Source: Isoetes taiwanensis (taxonomy: Eukaryota; Streptophyta; Lycopodiopsida; Isoetales; Isoetaceae). From it: a stretch of DNA of 64,000 bases. The notes under the pieces were generated by a model. That model was given only the letters and a program-made list of their open reading frames with translations. It was not told the origin of the DNA and did no database searches. The number at the start of each line of letters is the position of its first letter. The stretch's first letter is position 1. A program made the position numbers and the translations under genes. The stretch is from contig JAJEKV010000008.1 of assembly GCA_021234155.1 (NCBI GenBank), positions 9,204,445 to 9,268,444 of the forward strand. Direction: 5' to 3'. Shown in pieces: positions 20,782 through 32,042 of this stretch.

Positions 20782-21131
20782 TGTTAGAATTTTGAAGGTT
20801 CAGCACATAATTATAGGGCATGAAAGCTTGATCCTGCAATGCAGAGACTGTTAGAATCAAGCTGTACATTAGAGTACATAGATGTACATTATATACATTG
20901 ATGTACATTAGAGTACATTAGACACGTTGAAGTACACCATGTACATCTCTGGCCTTTGGCCTTCTGTTTCCCGGCTGTTGGCCTTTCAGTGCCATTTACT
21001 CCATGTATTTACAGATTACACGGAATACACAGCGTGTGGGGGTGATTGCCCCTATCCTATTATTGTTTTTGGTTTGGCTCACTTGATGTTGCAGGTTTGC
21101 ATCAGTTCATAGCTGATACATTTTTCCAACA
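20782..21131 (+). repeat. 5' LTR of the copia element (350 bp)
   Basis: Starts TGTTAGAATTTTG and ends TTTTTCCAACA. It contains a run of GTACATTAGA/GTACATTGAT-like direct repeats (about 20865-20935) that is about 50 bp shorter in the 3' LTR. Confidence 0.93.
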
Positions 21132-21133
21132 TT

Positions 21134-21145
21134 TGGTATCAGAGC
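21134..21145 (+). promoter_or_regulatory. Primer binding site (initiator Met tRNA type)
   Basis: TGGTATCAGAGC two bases after the 5' LTR. Confidence 0.93.
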
Positions 21146-21157
21146 AGGAAGATCATC

Positions 21158-22243
21158 TTGTCTCGTACAATGACTAGCAGATTTGGAGCTACTCTTTTGA
21201 GCACTATAGAAGTCTACAATGGTGGACCAGGATTTCAAGTGTGGAAAGATGCTATAAAGCACATCTTGGAAGTAGAGGACATCTGGGATCTAGTTGATCC
21301 AGATGGTGGTACAAATGTGAACATAAACACATTGTCAAGGTCAGTATCTGAAGGATCTGTTAACATGAGAATTAATGATGGTACATGTCAGGCAAAAGCT
21401 GAAGGCAGCAATCTAGGAGGAGGAAGATCATTGTACTCAAAGGTCAAAGAAGCCCAGGGGATAATCTCTTGTAAGGTCAGTCCTACTATACGGCTTAAAC
21501 TAAGAAATTTAAGTCCAAGGCAGATGTGGTCTTTTTTGCTGAAACATTTTGAAGAAAAGAGATCATCACAAATTAATTTGCTCGAAAATGAATTAAGGGG
21601 ACTAAAAGTAAAAGAGGATGGAGATGTAGCAGAATTTTTTAACAAATTTGATAACATTATTGCTGACCCATCTGGGGCTGGTATGAATGTGTCAGAACGA
21701 AGTCAAGTATTACAGATCTCTAGGGCTATTAGTGAAAACGAAAATCTTGCCCTATTTATTAGAAATATGAGTACGACAAGGGAAGAAGCTGAAAACATTC
21801 TTAGAACAGAATTTGAACAAAAGAAAATAATGAGAGAAGGAGATGAGCCCCCTGAAATTTTGTTTACTGGAAAAAGAGACAAAATCACATGCTATAACTG
21901 CCATCAGATTGGACACTTTAAAAATGAGTGCCCTGAGCTTCAAAAGGAGTTTAACTGCTACACTTGTGGAGGAAAAGGGCATGTGGCAGCAAAATACCCC
22001 ACTCCAAAAGATTATGGACGTGGCAAAAATCAAGGGTTTGCAATCAGAGGGGGAAGAGTAAACTCAAGCAGGGGACGAGACAGAAAACCAGTCGGAGCTT
22101 ATGTTGCTAAGGAAAAGGAGGAGAAAGATACATCTGGGAATGAAGATGATGATGAGGTAATGCATGCTTTTGCTCTTATTGACAAAAATATGGATGCTAA
22201 CAAATGTGATCCTCTAGTAGTTGATAGTGGAGCTGAAAGATGA
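21158..22243 (+). CDS. gag: Copia gag and start of protease, ending at an in-frame TGA
   Basis: 361 codons. The capsid region (residues about 10-240) begins MTSRFGATLLSTIEVYNGG and includes FQVWKDAIKHILEVEDIW and FLLKHFEEKRSSQINLLENE, a UBN2/copia-type gag. Two zinc knuckles follow: CYNCHQIGHFKNEC is intact (C-x2-C-x4-H-x4-C), whereas the second, CYTCGGKGHVAAKY, has Tyr for the last Cys. After an acidic linker the protease motif VVDSGAE appears and the frame stops at TGA 22241-22243. The same frame stays open beyond the stop to 23893, so this is a single nonsense codon or a leaky stop, not a normal gene end. Met at 21170 is also possible; the first Met lies 13 bases after the primer site. Confidence 0.9.
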   Translation: MSRTMTSRFGATLLSTIEVYNGGPGFQVWKDAIKHILEVEDIWDLVDPDGGTNVNINTLSRSVSEGSVNMRINDGTCQAKAEGSNLGGGRSLYSKVKEAQGIISCKVSPTIRLKLRNLSPRQMWSFLLKHFEEKRSSQINLLENELRGLKVKEDGDVAEFFNKFDNIIADPSGAGMNVSERSQVLQISRAISENENLALFIRNMSTTREEAENILRTEFEQKKIMREGDEPPEILFTGKRDKITCYNCHQIGHFKNECPELQKEFNCYTCGGKGHVAAKYPTPKDYGRGKNQGFAIRGGRVNSSRGRDRKPVGAYVAKEKEEKDTSGNEDDDEVMHAFALIDKNMDANKCDPLVVDSGAER

Positions 22244-23893
22244 GTAGTCCAATCTACTGGTCTGCTCAAGAACTTAGCAACCACAAGTTCTAGAAGAATT
22301 CAAGTGGGAAATGGAAATCTTCAAGAAATCAAAGGAAAGGGGTTGCTGCAATTAGTAGATCTTGATGGAAATATTGTTGACATTGAGAATGTTCTATGTG
22401 TTCCTACAATCATAAAAAATCTGATTTCAGTCAGCCAGTTGGTAGATTTGGGTTATAGAGTTACCTTTGACTCAAAAGCTTGTTACATTTATCTTGGAAA
22501 TGAATTGAAGTTTCTTGCAATACGTTGTGGAAATTTGTTCCAAATGAATGACTCAATTTGCAATAGCTTGAATCTTTTAAATTCAGCTGAATTTGAGCTC
22601 TGGCATAACAGGTTGGCACATACACACTCTAACAATGTAAAATACCTTGCAAAGAAGGGATGGATCAAGTGCAATGATGTAAAGGCTGATAAATTCATGT
22701 GTGAAGGATGCATTCTAGGAAAATTAAATAGATTACCATTCAAGCAGTCAAAAACAAGATCTAATGAAATTCTGGAACTAGTGCACACTGATTTGTGTGG
22801 TCCCTTGAATGTAAGGGGGAGAACAAATAAAAGGTATTTTATCTTCATTGATGATCATAGCAGAAAAACCAAATGCTACTGTCTGGAAAGAAAATCCCAA
22901 GCATTGGCAGCATTCAAACAATATGTTACAGAAATGGAAAGAGAAACTGGGAAAAAGCTAAGGTGTATCCGATCTGATCGAGGAGGAGAGTACCTGTCTA
23001 CCAAATTTAAGCTTTTTTGTATTACTAATGGCATCAAAAGGCTTTTTTGTATTACTAATGGCTTTTTTGTATTACTAAGCTTTTTGTTGAGGTACAACCC
23101 TCAACAAAACGGAGCAGCAGAAAGAAAGAACAGGACCATTATGGATGCAGTAAGATCAATGATCAAACACAGTGGGCTGCCAAACTACTTATGGGAGGAG
23201 GCCTTGAAAACTGCAATTCTTGTACAAAACAAACTTCCATCATCAAGCTTAAGAGGTAATGTACCAGATCTGATATGGTCAAAGGGAAATAAACAGATAA
23301 ATTATAACATGTTTAAGACATATGGATGTCTGGTATATGCTCATGTTCCAAATGAATTGAGAAAGAAACTTGACAATAAAGTTGAGATAGGTTTTCTTGT
23401 TGGATATGATGAGGAAACAAAGGGGTATAGAATCTATATCCCAGAAAGCAAGAAAGTAATAATCAGTAGAGATGTTTTATTTCATGAAGACACTCTGTAC
23501 AAGGACAGATTTGGAAAAGGTAAAAAGGAAAAAGCTAGTACAGTGGACAAAGTTAAGCCAAATGTAGATATTGACTCTGACCATGAAGCAGATGATGAAT
23601 TAAACAGCAATAACCATAGCGCTGTGGCAGCAAATGATGAATCAGATGTGGAAAGTAATGGTATGCAATATAAAATACAGGAAGTGCCTATCAAAAGAAA
23701 GACACAAGCAGAGAAACTGCTGGAAGAAGCTGGAATACAAACTGAAATGTACGGCATAAATATATTTGGTAAAAGCAGACGTATTGAAAAACAAAATATG
23801 AAACCAGATCAAATCATGGCAATTCTAGAGGATGTGATGATTCCCAAATCCTTTGAGGAGGCAATGGAAAGTAATGATAAGGAAAGATGGTGA
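22244..23893 (+). CDS. pol: Copia protease remainder and integrase
   Basis: In frame with gag, with no stop from 22244. The integrase zinc finger has H-x-x-x-H and C-x2-C (HNRLAHTHSNNV, CEGCILGK). The core has HTDLCGP, IRSDRGGEY and NGAAERKNRT, carrying D, D and E. Between the second D and the E a 22-base unit (GCTTTTTTGTATTACTAATG) is present almost three times (about 23020-23085), inserting Phe-rich residues that should disturb the core fold. The frame ends at TGA 23891-23893 in the sequence NDKERW, where RT-like coding resumes one base out of phase. Confidence 0.9.
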   Translation, partial: VVQSTGLLKNLATTSSRRIQVGNGNLQEIKGKGLLQLVDLDGNIVDIENVLCVPTIIKNLISVSQLVDLGYRVTFDSKACYIYLGNELKFLAIRCGNLFQMNDSICNSLNLLNSAEFELWHNRLAHTHSNNVKYLAKKGWIKCNDVKADKFMCEGCILGKLNRLPFKQSKTRSNEILELVHTDLCGPLNVRGRTNKRYFIFIDDHSRKTKCYCLERKSQALAAFKQYVTEMERETGKKLRCIRSDRGGEYLSTKFKLFCITNGIKRLFCITNGFFVLLSFLLRYNPQQNGAAERKNRTIMDAVRSMIKHSGLPNYLWEEALKTAILVQNKLPSSSLRGNVPDLIWSKGNKQINYNMFKTYGCLVYAHVPNELRKKLDNKVEIGFLVGYDEETKGYRIYIPESKKVIISRDVLFHEDTLYKDRFGKGKKEKASTVDKVKPNVDIDSDHEADDELNSNNHSAVAANDESDVESNGMQYKIQEVPIKRKTQAEKLLEEAGIQTEMYGINIFGKSRRIEKQNMKPDQIMAILEDVMIPKSFEEAMESNDKERW

Positions 23894-25413
23894 AGGCCAT
23901 GCATGATGAGCTAGATTCCTTTAAAGAAACCGAGACTTATGAACTGACAAAATATCCAGCAGAACACAATGTAATAGGAAGCAAGTGGTTTTATAAAGTT
24001 AAAGTAAATTCTGATGGAAGCAGAGGATACAAGGCACGCCTTGTAGCACAAGGGTATACTCAGGAAAAAGGAAGAGATTATGATGAAACATATTCTCCAA
24101 TTGTTAAACTAACAAGCATAAGAATTTTATTGGCACTTGCAAATGCCTCAAATCTTGAACTGCACCATATGGATGTAAAAACAGCATTTCATAATGCAAA
24201 ACTGGAAGAAAAGATTTTTATGAATCAGGCCCCAGGCTTTGAACAAGGAAAAGACATGGTATGGAAACTTAATAGGGTAGTATATGGGTTGAAACAATCC
24301 CCTCGAGAATGGTATCTTTGTATGGACAAATTCCTCAAGGATCAAGGTCTTGAGAAGCTCAAAAATGATGGAAATCTTTATAGGTATAATTCTGGAAAGG
24401 ATTTTTGCATCATAGCCTTGTATGTTGATGATTGCATTATGGCAGCAAACACTCTTCATGTGTTGAATAAATGCAAAGAACTTCTGAAATCTAGATTTCA
24501 AATGTCGGATCTCGGAGAGTTAAAACAGTTTTTAGGAATAGAAGTGATCAGAAATAGGGAAAGAAGAATCCTGCAATTGAAACAGAGTATACATATTGAG
24601 AACATGCTCAAAAGGTTTAATTTGATTGAGCCATATCCTGCTAAAACTCCAATAGTACCAGGGCACAGATTAACAACAGAAACACCTATTTCAGAAAAGG
24701 ATATTAGAGAGATGGAGAATATCCCTTATCGGGCTTTAATTGGGCGTCTACTATTTTTAGCTAATAATACAAGGCCAGACATCTCATATGTGGTTAATAT
24801 CTTGAGCAGAAGGTGTCACAATCCAACAAAAGAGCATTGGATGGCATGGAAGCGTGTTTTGAAATATTTAAATGGCACCAAACATCATGGAATTACTTAT
24901 GACTCAAAAGATCTGACATTATATGCTTACAGTGATGCTGATTGGGGAGGAGACTTGTCTTGCAGAAAATCCACATCAGGTTATGCAATATTCCTAGGTG
25001 GTGGTGTAATTGCTTGGAGAAGCAAGAAACAAACTGCAATAGCTATGAGCTCAACAGAAGCTGAATATGCAGCTTCATCCTTAGTGGCAAAAGAAATATC
25101 ATGGTTGAGAAGACTACTTAATGAACTAAATTGCCAGCAAACAGGGCCAACTCAAATATTAACAGACAGTCAGATCTGCATTGCCATTGTAAAAAATCCC
25201 GTAGATCATGAACGCACCAAACACATTGAATTAAATATTCATTTCATTAGGGATCTGGCAGCTAAGAACTATGTGCGGATGCAGTATGTCAATACAGCCC
25301 AGCAGATTGCTGACTTATTCACAAAAACCTTATCAGAAAGCAAATTTCAACAATTCAAGGCTGGCTTGAAAGTAGCAGAATTATGTGCTGAAGGAGGAGT
25401 GTTAGAATTTTGA
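23887..25413 (+). CDS. pol: Copia reverse transcriptase and RNase H
   Basis: 508 codons. RT begins with KAMHDELDSF and shows NVIGSKWFYKVK, YKARLVAQGYTQ, HHMDVKTAFHNAKL (first catalytic Asp), GLKQSPREWY and the catalytic YVDDCIM. RNase H has YAYSDADWGGD, RKSTSGYAIFL and AMSSTEAEYAA, then ILTDSQICIAIVKNP. The C-terminus reads IADLFTKTL. The stop codon TGA at 25411-25413 lies 14 bases inside the 3' LTR. All RT and RNase H catalytic residues that I can check are present. The apparent start is only the reopening after the -1 shift from the integrase frame. Confidence 0.93.
   Translation: MVKAMHDELDSFKETETYELTKYPAEHNVIGSKWFYKVKVNSDGSRGYKARLVAQGYTQEKGRDYDETYSPIVKLTSIRILLALANASNLELHHMDVKTAFHNAKLEEKIFMNQAPGFEQGKDMVWKLNRVVYGLKQSPREWYLCMDKFLKDQGLEKLKNDGNLYRYNSGKDFCIIALYVDDCIMAANTLHVLNKCKELLKSRFQMSDLGELKQFLGIEVIRNRERRILQLKQSIHIENMLKRFNLIEPYPAKTPIVPGHRLTTETPISEKDIREMENIPYRALIGRLLFLANNTRPDISYVVNILSRRCHNPTKEHWMAWKRVLKYLNGTKHHGITYDSKDLTLYAYSDADWGGDLSCRKSTSGYAIFLGGGVIAWRSKKQTAIAMSSTEAEYAASSLVAKEISWLRRLLNELNCQQTGPTQILTDSQICIAIVKNPVDHERTKHIELNIHFIRDLAAKNYVRMQYVNTAQQIADLFTKTLSESKFQQFKAGLKVAELCAEGGVLEF
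25390..25399 (+). promoter_or_regulatory. Copia polypurine tract
   Basis: GAAGGAGGAG directly before the 3' LTR, and also coding for the last residues of pol. Confidence 0.85.
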
Positions 25414-25701
25414 AGGTTCAGCACATAATTATAGAGCATGAAAGCTTGATCCTGCAATGCAGAGACTGTTAGAATTCAAGCTGTACATTAGAGTACATAG
25501 AAGTACACCATGTACATCTCTGGCCTTTGGCCTTCTGTTTCCCGGCTGTTGGCCTTTCAGTGCCATTTACTCATGTATTTACAGATTAAACGGAATACAC
25601 AGCGTGTGGGGGTGATTGCTCCTATCCTATTATTGTTTTTGGTTTGGCTCACTTGATGTTGCAGGTTTGCATCAGTTCATAGCTGATACATTTTTCCAAC
25701 A
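25400..25701 (+). repeat. 3' LTR of the copia element (302 bp)
   Basis: Matches the 5' LTR apart from a loss of about 50 bp within the GTACATT repeats and a few single-base changes. Confidence 0.93.
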
Positions 25702-25706
25702 GCATA

Positions 25707-28700
25707 TACGGTGGTGTTATATTCAAAAACATCCTGAGGATGGTTGGAATAGAATTGAAATTACAGATAATGGGAATTTGACTTAAGGTTGTAAATACTG
25801 ATGAATTAAACCAGCATTATAAGCTGAGAGTATCTATTGGGTTTTGGGAATAACAAGATGTATAAAATATCATGTCCAATAATGGAAGAAGAGAAGGATG
25901 GTGACTTTGCTGATTATACCTTAGGGATAACTGACAAGAGGGTAATACATAGCAATTCTAAGTCCGAATAAGAATCAGGACGAAGTGTATAGAGTCAAAG
26001 GGGTGAGATTATATAGACCAACAGTCCATATATCCTAAGAGCTACCCTACTCACGGGGAGCAATTCTAGACCCCGAAGTAGAGGCTGGAGGATCCCTTGC
26101 TATACACCTCTTATGGAGTATGACTTTAAGACTCTTAAGGGGGTAAAGAGTTGGATAACCATATGGCAGTTACTAATGAAGTCTTGAACATAGAGGTTTT
26201 CTATTATGAGATTGAGAGGGTCTAATGCCTCCGTCTCATTATGAGGGGGCCAAAGACGACAACATTTGAAAACCAATCAAAAGTCGAAGTTGACATGATA
26301 ACTTAAGAAAATAAGTAAATTGTGACAAAACATGGTTGATATTGGGAACACAAAGGATATTTAGGTGAAGGAGCCTTTAGAAAAGTTCATCGATTTGGGT
26401 AGTAACCTTGGAATTATGGCACAATCCCGTGAAGAGGATCATAGTTTATGTATGAGACTGAAGTACCAGAAGGCACTAAAGGAATGATTGAAGTATCTGG
26501 GGACCCTATCAAAATGTAGGCATCATATACAATTCCAACATAGAGTTGTCCTTTTCATTTGAAAAGTCGGTGGCTCAGCCACATCATAAAGGCACATAGG
26601 CAATGGGTTTTGTTTCAAGGAACTACCAAGGTCACACTTTAGCTAATAGAGCAGAGCTCTAGTATTGTGGGATGTGGACGTATGCTTATTACGTACGTAC
26701 CATGTACACATACGATAAACATCTTGGTGAGGTAATCTATGCAGTGACACAGGGAGAGAAAAACGAGTGTACCCCAAACTTACCAACGAAGGGTCTGGAG
26801 TATGTCTGAAAGTGAAGATAACAGTCAATCCATTGCATGTTAAGGTAGGATGTTGCAGTTGGCACTTGAAATAAATGTCAATGGGCAATAGAATAAAGCT
26901 CAAGATGATGGGGTTGAATAGTACAATAGTACAATTCCAGGATGGGTAGCGAATAGCAATTACCTGCTAGAAGCTCGAATGTGTCTTGCATAGAAACCGA
27001 AGACTAGATCTCCCACATGATCCTTGCTTGGATCAGGCAGAGGTGAATTCCATGGGTTTCACGGAGGCGTAAGTTAGAACATATAGGGCTAGAACATTGA
27101 TACAAGCCGGGGTAGCAAGAAAATAATCGCCCGGGTTATACCAGACGTAGGAATTTTAGGAAGATTTAGAAAAATGCAAGCCAGGCGCCCTTATGACTCT
27201 AGGTAACTTACGATTCTTATGAAGGCTCACTCACTAACTTAAGGCATGATTATGGCTTATATGAGGATGACAAGTCATTTGTAATGCCACAACAGCGGCA
27301 TGAAGTCATGACAGAAGAACCCAATGACTAATATTTCTCGGGTGTACGACAACGTTGAAGCATAGCCCCCAATGTATGGGTTAAAAGACATAAGGGAAAA
27401 TCTAACGCATAGCTATAACCTTAGGACATAGACATTTATATAATAGTGGCTTAGAAGCCAACAAGAGATTAAAGAGTATCTGAAGGAGTAAAGGTCGATG
27501 ACCCTAAGGAATAAGGCTCACAATGAAAGGGTGTGGATATGCTGTGTTACGTGTACAGTCGATGAGTAATGTTGAAATTAATAAGCAACACGCTTCAAGG
27601 ATCGGGGTAACGAAAATCGACCATGGACATAGAAAACATATTAAAAAGGAATATAAAGGACTATTATTCGTTAGGTGTAGACCAGGGGGTGCTCTCTACT
27701 AGCAGGCGAAGAGAGATGTCTGTGTCGAAAGGCGGCAAGGGGTTTAAAAATCCTTCAAAGATTTAATACGTGGCTTAGGGGGAAAGAATTTCAATTTTTA
27801 GAACAACATGGTGGATTGAATTCACCAAGAACCTTTAGAGGGCCCTTGTGAGAGGTCCTTAAGTGGTACTATCCTTTGGGATATTCACATAGTCCCTTGG
27901 AATATGTAAGTTCATTTATGGAACTTAATGACACTTAGGCACTAATGTAATGGTTGGAAAACACTTTGCCCCAAGCATATCTAAATACCCTAGAAGGAGG
28001 TGACTAGTCAACAATGGTTGGATGACATTGGACCGTTACGGTAGAACAACTCCAAAAGAGGTAGGCCATCGTCAATTTGACAAGCGTGTGGCACAGACAA
28101 ATAATCACAGCCATATAGGCGGTGAAGTTTGGCACAAAATAATACTAAAGCTTATACTCTAGATAAACTAGAGTAAAGTGTTGACATTGTTGTGGGGGGT
28201 TTTAACACAAGCACGCACTATGTGTTACAGAGTCCCTAGAAATATCACCATCTCAACCCCCTGATGCACGGGGAGTGATCCATAAAAGGAACACGACCAT
28301 TGAGAAGAAGTATGGAAGGGTGATAGGACTAAAGAAATCCAAACCCATGGCCTAGAGGGGTGCTGCATGGCAGTCCCTAGTCGGTTGCGCCAAAAGAGAT
28401 CCGTTCTCTGGGAAGTGAGACGAGTCAAGACTTGGACACTAAAGGAAATAGCGTTAGCTATGGTTATCTCTATGAATTTTACTCAACCTGAGTATATAAA
28501 GTCAAGTAAGGCATAAGATAAAGTACATGAATGTAATATAGATTAAGTCATGGCAGGGCTGAAAGAAATTTGTTACTAAGGCATGTGCTAGGGGAAAAAT
28601 ATTTGAGCATCTACACTGGAAATTTCGGTACTTCTAGATTATTGTTGTTACACGATGCTTCTCAAAGAGGATAGTGTATTGGGGTCCTACTTAGAAGTTT

Positions 28701-28900
28701 CTACCTCACTCAGAGGAGTTTCCTTAGATCGCTCATTGGCAAGGTTCGATAATATGGTAGGGGGAATCAATTCTTGATGACAATAATAACCTTTAGGGTG
28801 AGCGCACCTTGCCATGTTGCACAAGTCTAGCGGATTTGTTGCTACGACAGCATTGGGGAAAGGGTGATTACTAGGGTTCGAAATTAGAATTTGCCCTAAC
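25707..28900. other. 3.2-kb stretch without recognisable gene
   Basis: AG-rich, stop-rich in all frames, with only short chance frames. It may be the remainder of an older repeat into which the copia element inserted, together with 20640-20780. No ends or domains could be identified. Confidence 0.5.
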
Positions 28901-28922
28901 CATTAAAAATGCCTGCTTATAT

Positions 28923-31629
28923 TTAAGGCTGCCGGAAATACATGAAATTATAGTGTTGCTTCATCAATACGACTTTTCTTTTCAAGTCGGATGCAACTTT
29001 CGTGTGAATCCCTTTCAGGTTTGCAATGTTCTTCAGCTTGTGCTGTCTGACAAAATCTTTGGACCAAAAGACATATTTCTTCAGATCGTCGTTGGAGAGT
29101 TGTATTTTTGCATGAGTCCTAGTAGCTCCGACAACGACCACTCCTCTGTAAGCCTTTATAATTCCTCTCCAACAGCCTTCTTGAGCACTCTAATATATTT
29201 CAGTTGGTCGCAGGTGTCTTCAAATGATTCTCTGTCTTTTGTTGCTGAGCTTTTCTTGTAAAGGACTTCCTTTCTAATGCACCTGTCCAGAACTGAGATC
29301 AGTTCTTCATCGTCTAATCCCTGGGCCTTCCTCATCTCTGTTGTATTGAGATCAAATATTGATGTGTCGACATGAGGAAATCTGCCTTGTGAATCGGGCA
29401 ACTTCTTCTCCACATAGGCATCCCAGAATTCATTCCATTTCTCCCAGACCTGGTCCTAAGCAAAAATTATTTTGCAGGCATCCTTGGGTACAGTTTGGAT
29501 TTTTCTTTGACCTGGTGCTCTTAGTCTTGTCCTGTATTATTGTCTGACAAAGTGTCCTTTCCAGCAACTTGAATTCAACACTTTTGGACGGGCTCTGTCT
29601 GGTCGGCATTGGTTTACCATATTCAATCCATTGGTTACGAGCATGCCGCAGTTGCTCTATATAGGGACTGCAAAGAATAACTTTGTTAGTTCCAGGTTAA
29701 CAACAATTCCTGGATTCGGGCAATCCTTCCATTTTGAAATCGCGCCTGACGCGATTTCATAATAGAATGGAAATCGTGTCAGGCGCGATTTGCCTACTCT
29801 GAAGAGAAACGACTGCCTTGAATGCTAGCCGTTTCTCTTCAAAGTAGGCAAATCGTGCCTGGCGAGATTTCCATTCTATTGTGAAATCGCGCCTGGCGCG
29901 ATTTCAAAATGGAAGGAAATCGCACTTGGCGCGATTTAACTTACCAGAAATCGGTTAACGTATCGAGTTTCTGATTAGGCAAATCGCGCCTGGCGCGATT
30001 TCCAAATACGAAAACAAAAAACGAGGGAAGAGAGTTACCTTTTGTACAAAAAAGTTTTTCCCATGTCGTTCAGGAGTGCACTGATTTCGGCTAGCTCGGC
30101 AGATGTTGTTGAGCCGCTCAGGAACCGGTCGTTTCTGACCGAATACAGCCTATAGAACAGCTGATTTCCAGTATTCTGTGCCTTCCTAATTAGAATCTTC
30201 TGAGCCTCAATTGACTGCTGGCCATCTATTATCATGAAATGTACGTCCTGGTTGTCGGTGAAGTCCTCCAGCTTGCTCCACATGAGTACCTTCCTTGTTT
30301 TCGTATCGTAAGGCACTACATCTGCCGGCATTGGCACCTGCCCTGGATTTTCGATCATGCTGTTCACTATCTCCAAGGAGTGCTGCTTGTCGTACCTTCT
30401 GCTGACATAAATAGCTTTAGTGGACCTGAAAAGCCTATCCACGTGGACTGGATGGGTGATGTCAAGGCCCAGTGGATACTTGTCAGCATATTTTTTTCAG
30501 TTTGCTCATTGCCTCCAACTGCCTCTGATCTTAATGCAGTCTCTTTAAAACAGCTAGAACTGCATCGATTAATCTTCTTTAGGCTCTTATTATGTTTTTG
30601 GCCCACTTCAACTAACAATGAACGACATGAATCGTCCTGTTCTTCGCATGTGATAACAATTCCCTGCTTCTTCATTTGATCAGTCTCTTTTACCCTAGAC
30701 ATGAATATAAGATCTGTCTTCCCACTAGTCTTGAAGATCTCGACATACCATTCTGACCCCTCTATAAGATCCTCTTCTGGATATGGAGGTTCTACCTGAG
30801 CCTTTATTATTCCAGATGTATCTTCTAACGTCAACACATGCGGCAGATCTGTAACGGTAACGTCTTCATCTGTCATTTGCTTTTTCTGGGTTGAAGACGT
30901 TTGACTGAGTTTGGTTTTCCTTTTGATTGTTTTTTGTGTTCCTGCAGAATTACAGCACATGGGTTAATCTTTAAATGCCAAAATATATGGTAACTTGCAA
31001 CGTATGCAACAAAAATGCGCTTGGCGCGCTTTGAAACTTGAGAGATTATAATCTTATTAAAATTGCGCCAGGGGCGTTTTGTCCGAAACAAAAGGGGTTT
31101 GTCAATATAGAATCAAAAGATAAGAAACTAACGTAATGCTTGGAATATATGCAACAAATACGCGCTTGGTGCGCTTTAGAAGTGACCTTAAAGATTTCAA
31201 TCTTCATCTGAAAATACATCTAACTATAGAAAGCACAACTAACTACTGAATAATGTTCAACTAACTATACAAGATTAAAATACCAGATACAGCATTGAAC
31301 GAAAACACAACATGAAGAAACATTCAAGAATAAAATTAATATATCTCGTCATAGCATATATTTGAATACATTTTGGGACATATGAACTGAAGTATTAGAG
31401 GACATATGCTTCTTAGTGGATAATAACTCTACTATTAAAGAAAAACATCCTGAAAACCTAACAAAAAGAGGGACACAGAAATAAAATACAAAAGAAAAAA
31501 CTGATTAATACCTGAGTCGCTAGCTGGATTTGTGCTTTCAACTTGTTCAGCAAGCTCCTGGGTTGCTTTGGCATGTCGCCCACCTCTACCTGCGCCTCGG
31601 CCGCAGCTGCCAGATCCTCCAGACACCAT
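28923..31629 (-). pseudogene. Multi-exon gene of unknown function with DGQ motif, probably decayed
   Basis: Exon 1 starts at Met 31629 (MVSGGSGSCGRGAGRGGRH) and ends at the donor near 31512 (GACTCAG/GTATTA). It joins in frame to exon 2 at the acceptor after CTGCAG (exon start 30942), which runs to the donor AAAAG/GTAACT at 30039. Exon 2 encodes PHVLTLEDTSGIIKAQVEPP, GSEWYVEIFKTSGKTDLIFM, and after a one-base shift in an A7 run (about 30490) IYVSRRYDKQHSLEIV and VHFMIIDGQQSIEAQKIL. The last motif recalls ParB/DGQHR-type IDGxH segments, but this is only a resemblance. A further exon starts at 29667 (CTTTGCAG/TCCC); later coding (WNEFWDAYVEKKLPDSQGRF at about 29440, THAKIQLSNDDLKKYVFW at about 29100) needs another splice (TTGCTTAG near 29455) and at least one more shift near 29150. 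Function unknown. The shifts suggest decay or sequence error. Confidence 0.55.
29724..29918. repeat. Long imperfect fold-back (arms about 88 bp) built from GCGCC palindromes
   Basis: The left arm 29724-29811 is the reverse complement, with few mismatches, of the right arm 29830-29918, around an 18-base centre. Within each arm lie 21-bp palindromes of the type AAATCGCGCCTGGCGCGATTT. It lies in the intron between exon 2 and exon 3 of the minus-strand gene. Confidence 0.85.
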
Positions 31630-31889
31630 AGAACTGCAAGTTTGGAAGATATGAGACTGGAGTTTTGGTTTAAATTTATATGTATGCGTTGATAATCTAA
31701 GCCGTCAGATTAGAACCGTAAATTTAAATTCGCGTCATTTTAAAATTTATACCGCCTAAGTTAACCGCCCGTCCCGCTCATTTACAATTTTTAAATGTGC
31801 TTTTCTTTATAGTGCAATTTCAAGAAAATAATTAATTCTTATTTTCAAGAAACGTATATGTGGCAAGCTACTTCCACCTAATCGACCAT

Positions 31890-32035
31890 ATAATCTCCCA
31901 AGATCACCGAGCCGCCTTCAATCAACCCGCCTTCAATCCCAAGATCATCGACCCGTCTTGAGCGCCTTCAATCGACCCGCCTTCAATCCTAAGATCATTC
32001 GACCCGTCTTGAGCGCCTTCAATCGACCTCAATAG
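31890..32035. repeat. Tandem repeat of about 50 bp
   Basis: Units containing GCCTTCAATCGACCCGCC and AAGATCATCGACCCGTC are repeated two to three times just upstream of the start of the next exon. Confidence 0.75.
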
Positions 32036-32042
32036 ATCATGT

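Larger units (their letters stand above)
20777..25706 (+). mobile_element. Ty1/copia LTR retrotransposon, full length
   Basis: Element 20782-25701 with TGTTAG...CCAACA LTRs, flanked by the 5-bp duplication GCATA at 20777-20781 and 25702-25706. Its internal order is primer site, gag with zinc knuckles, protease, integrase, reverse transcriptase, RNase H, polypurine tract. Integrase before RT makes it Ty1/copia. An in-frame TGA after the protease motif, a one-base shift between integrase and RT, and a small triplication in integrase indicate a defective copy. Confidence 0.95.
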
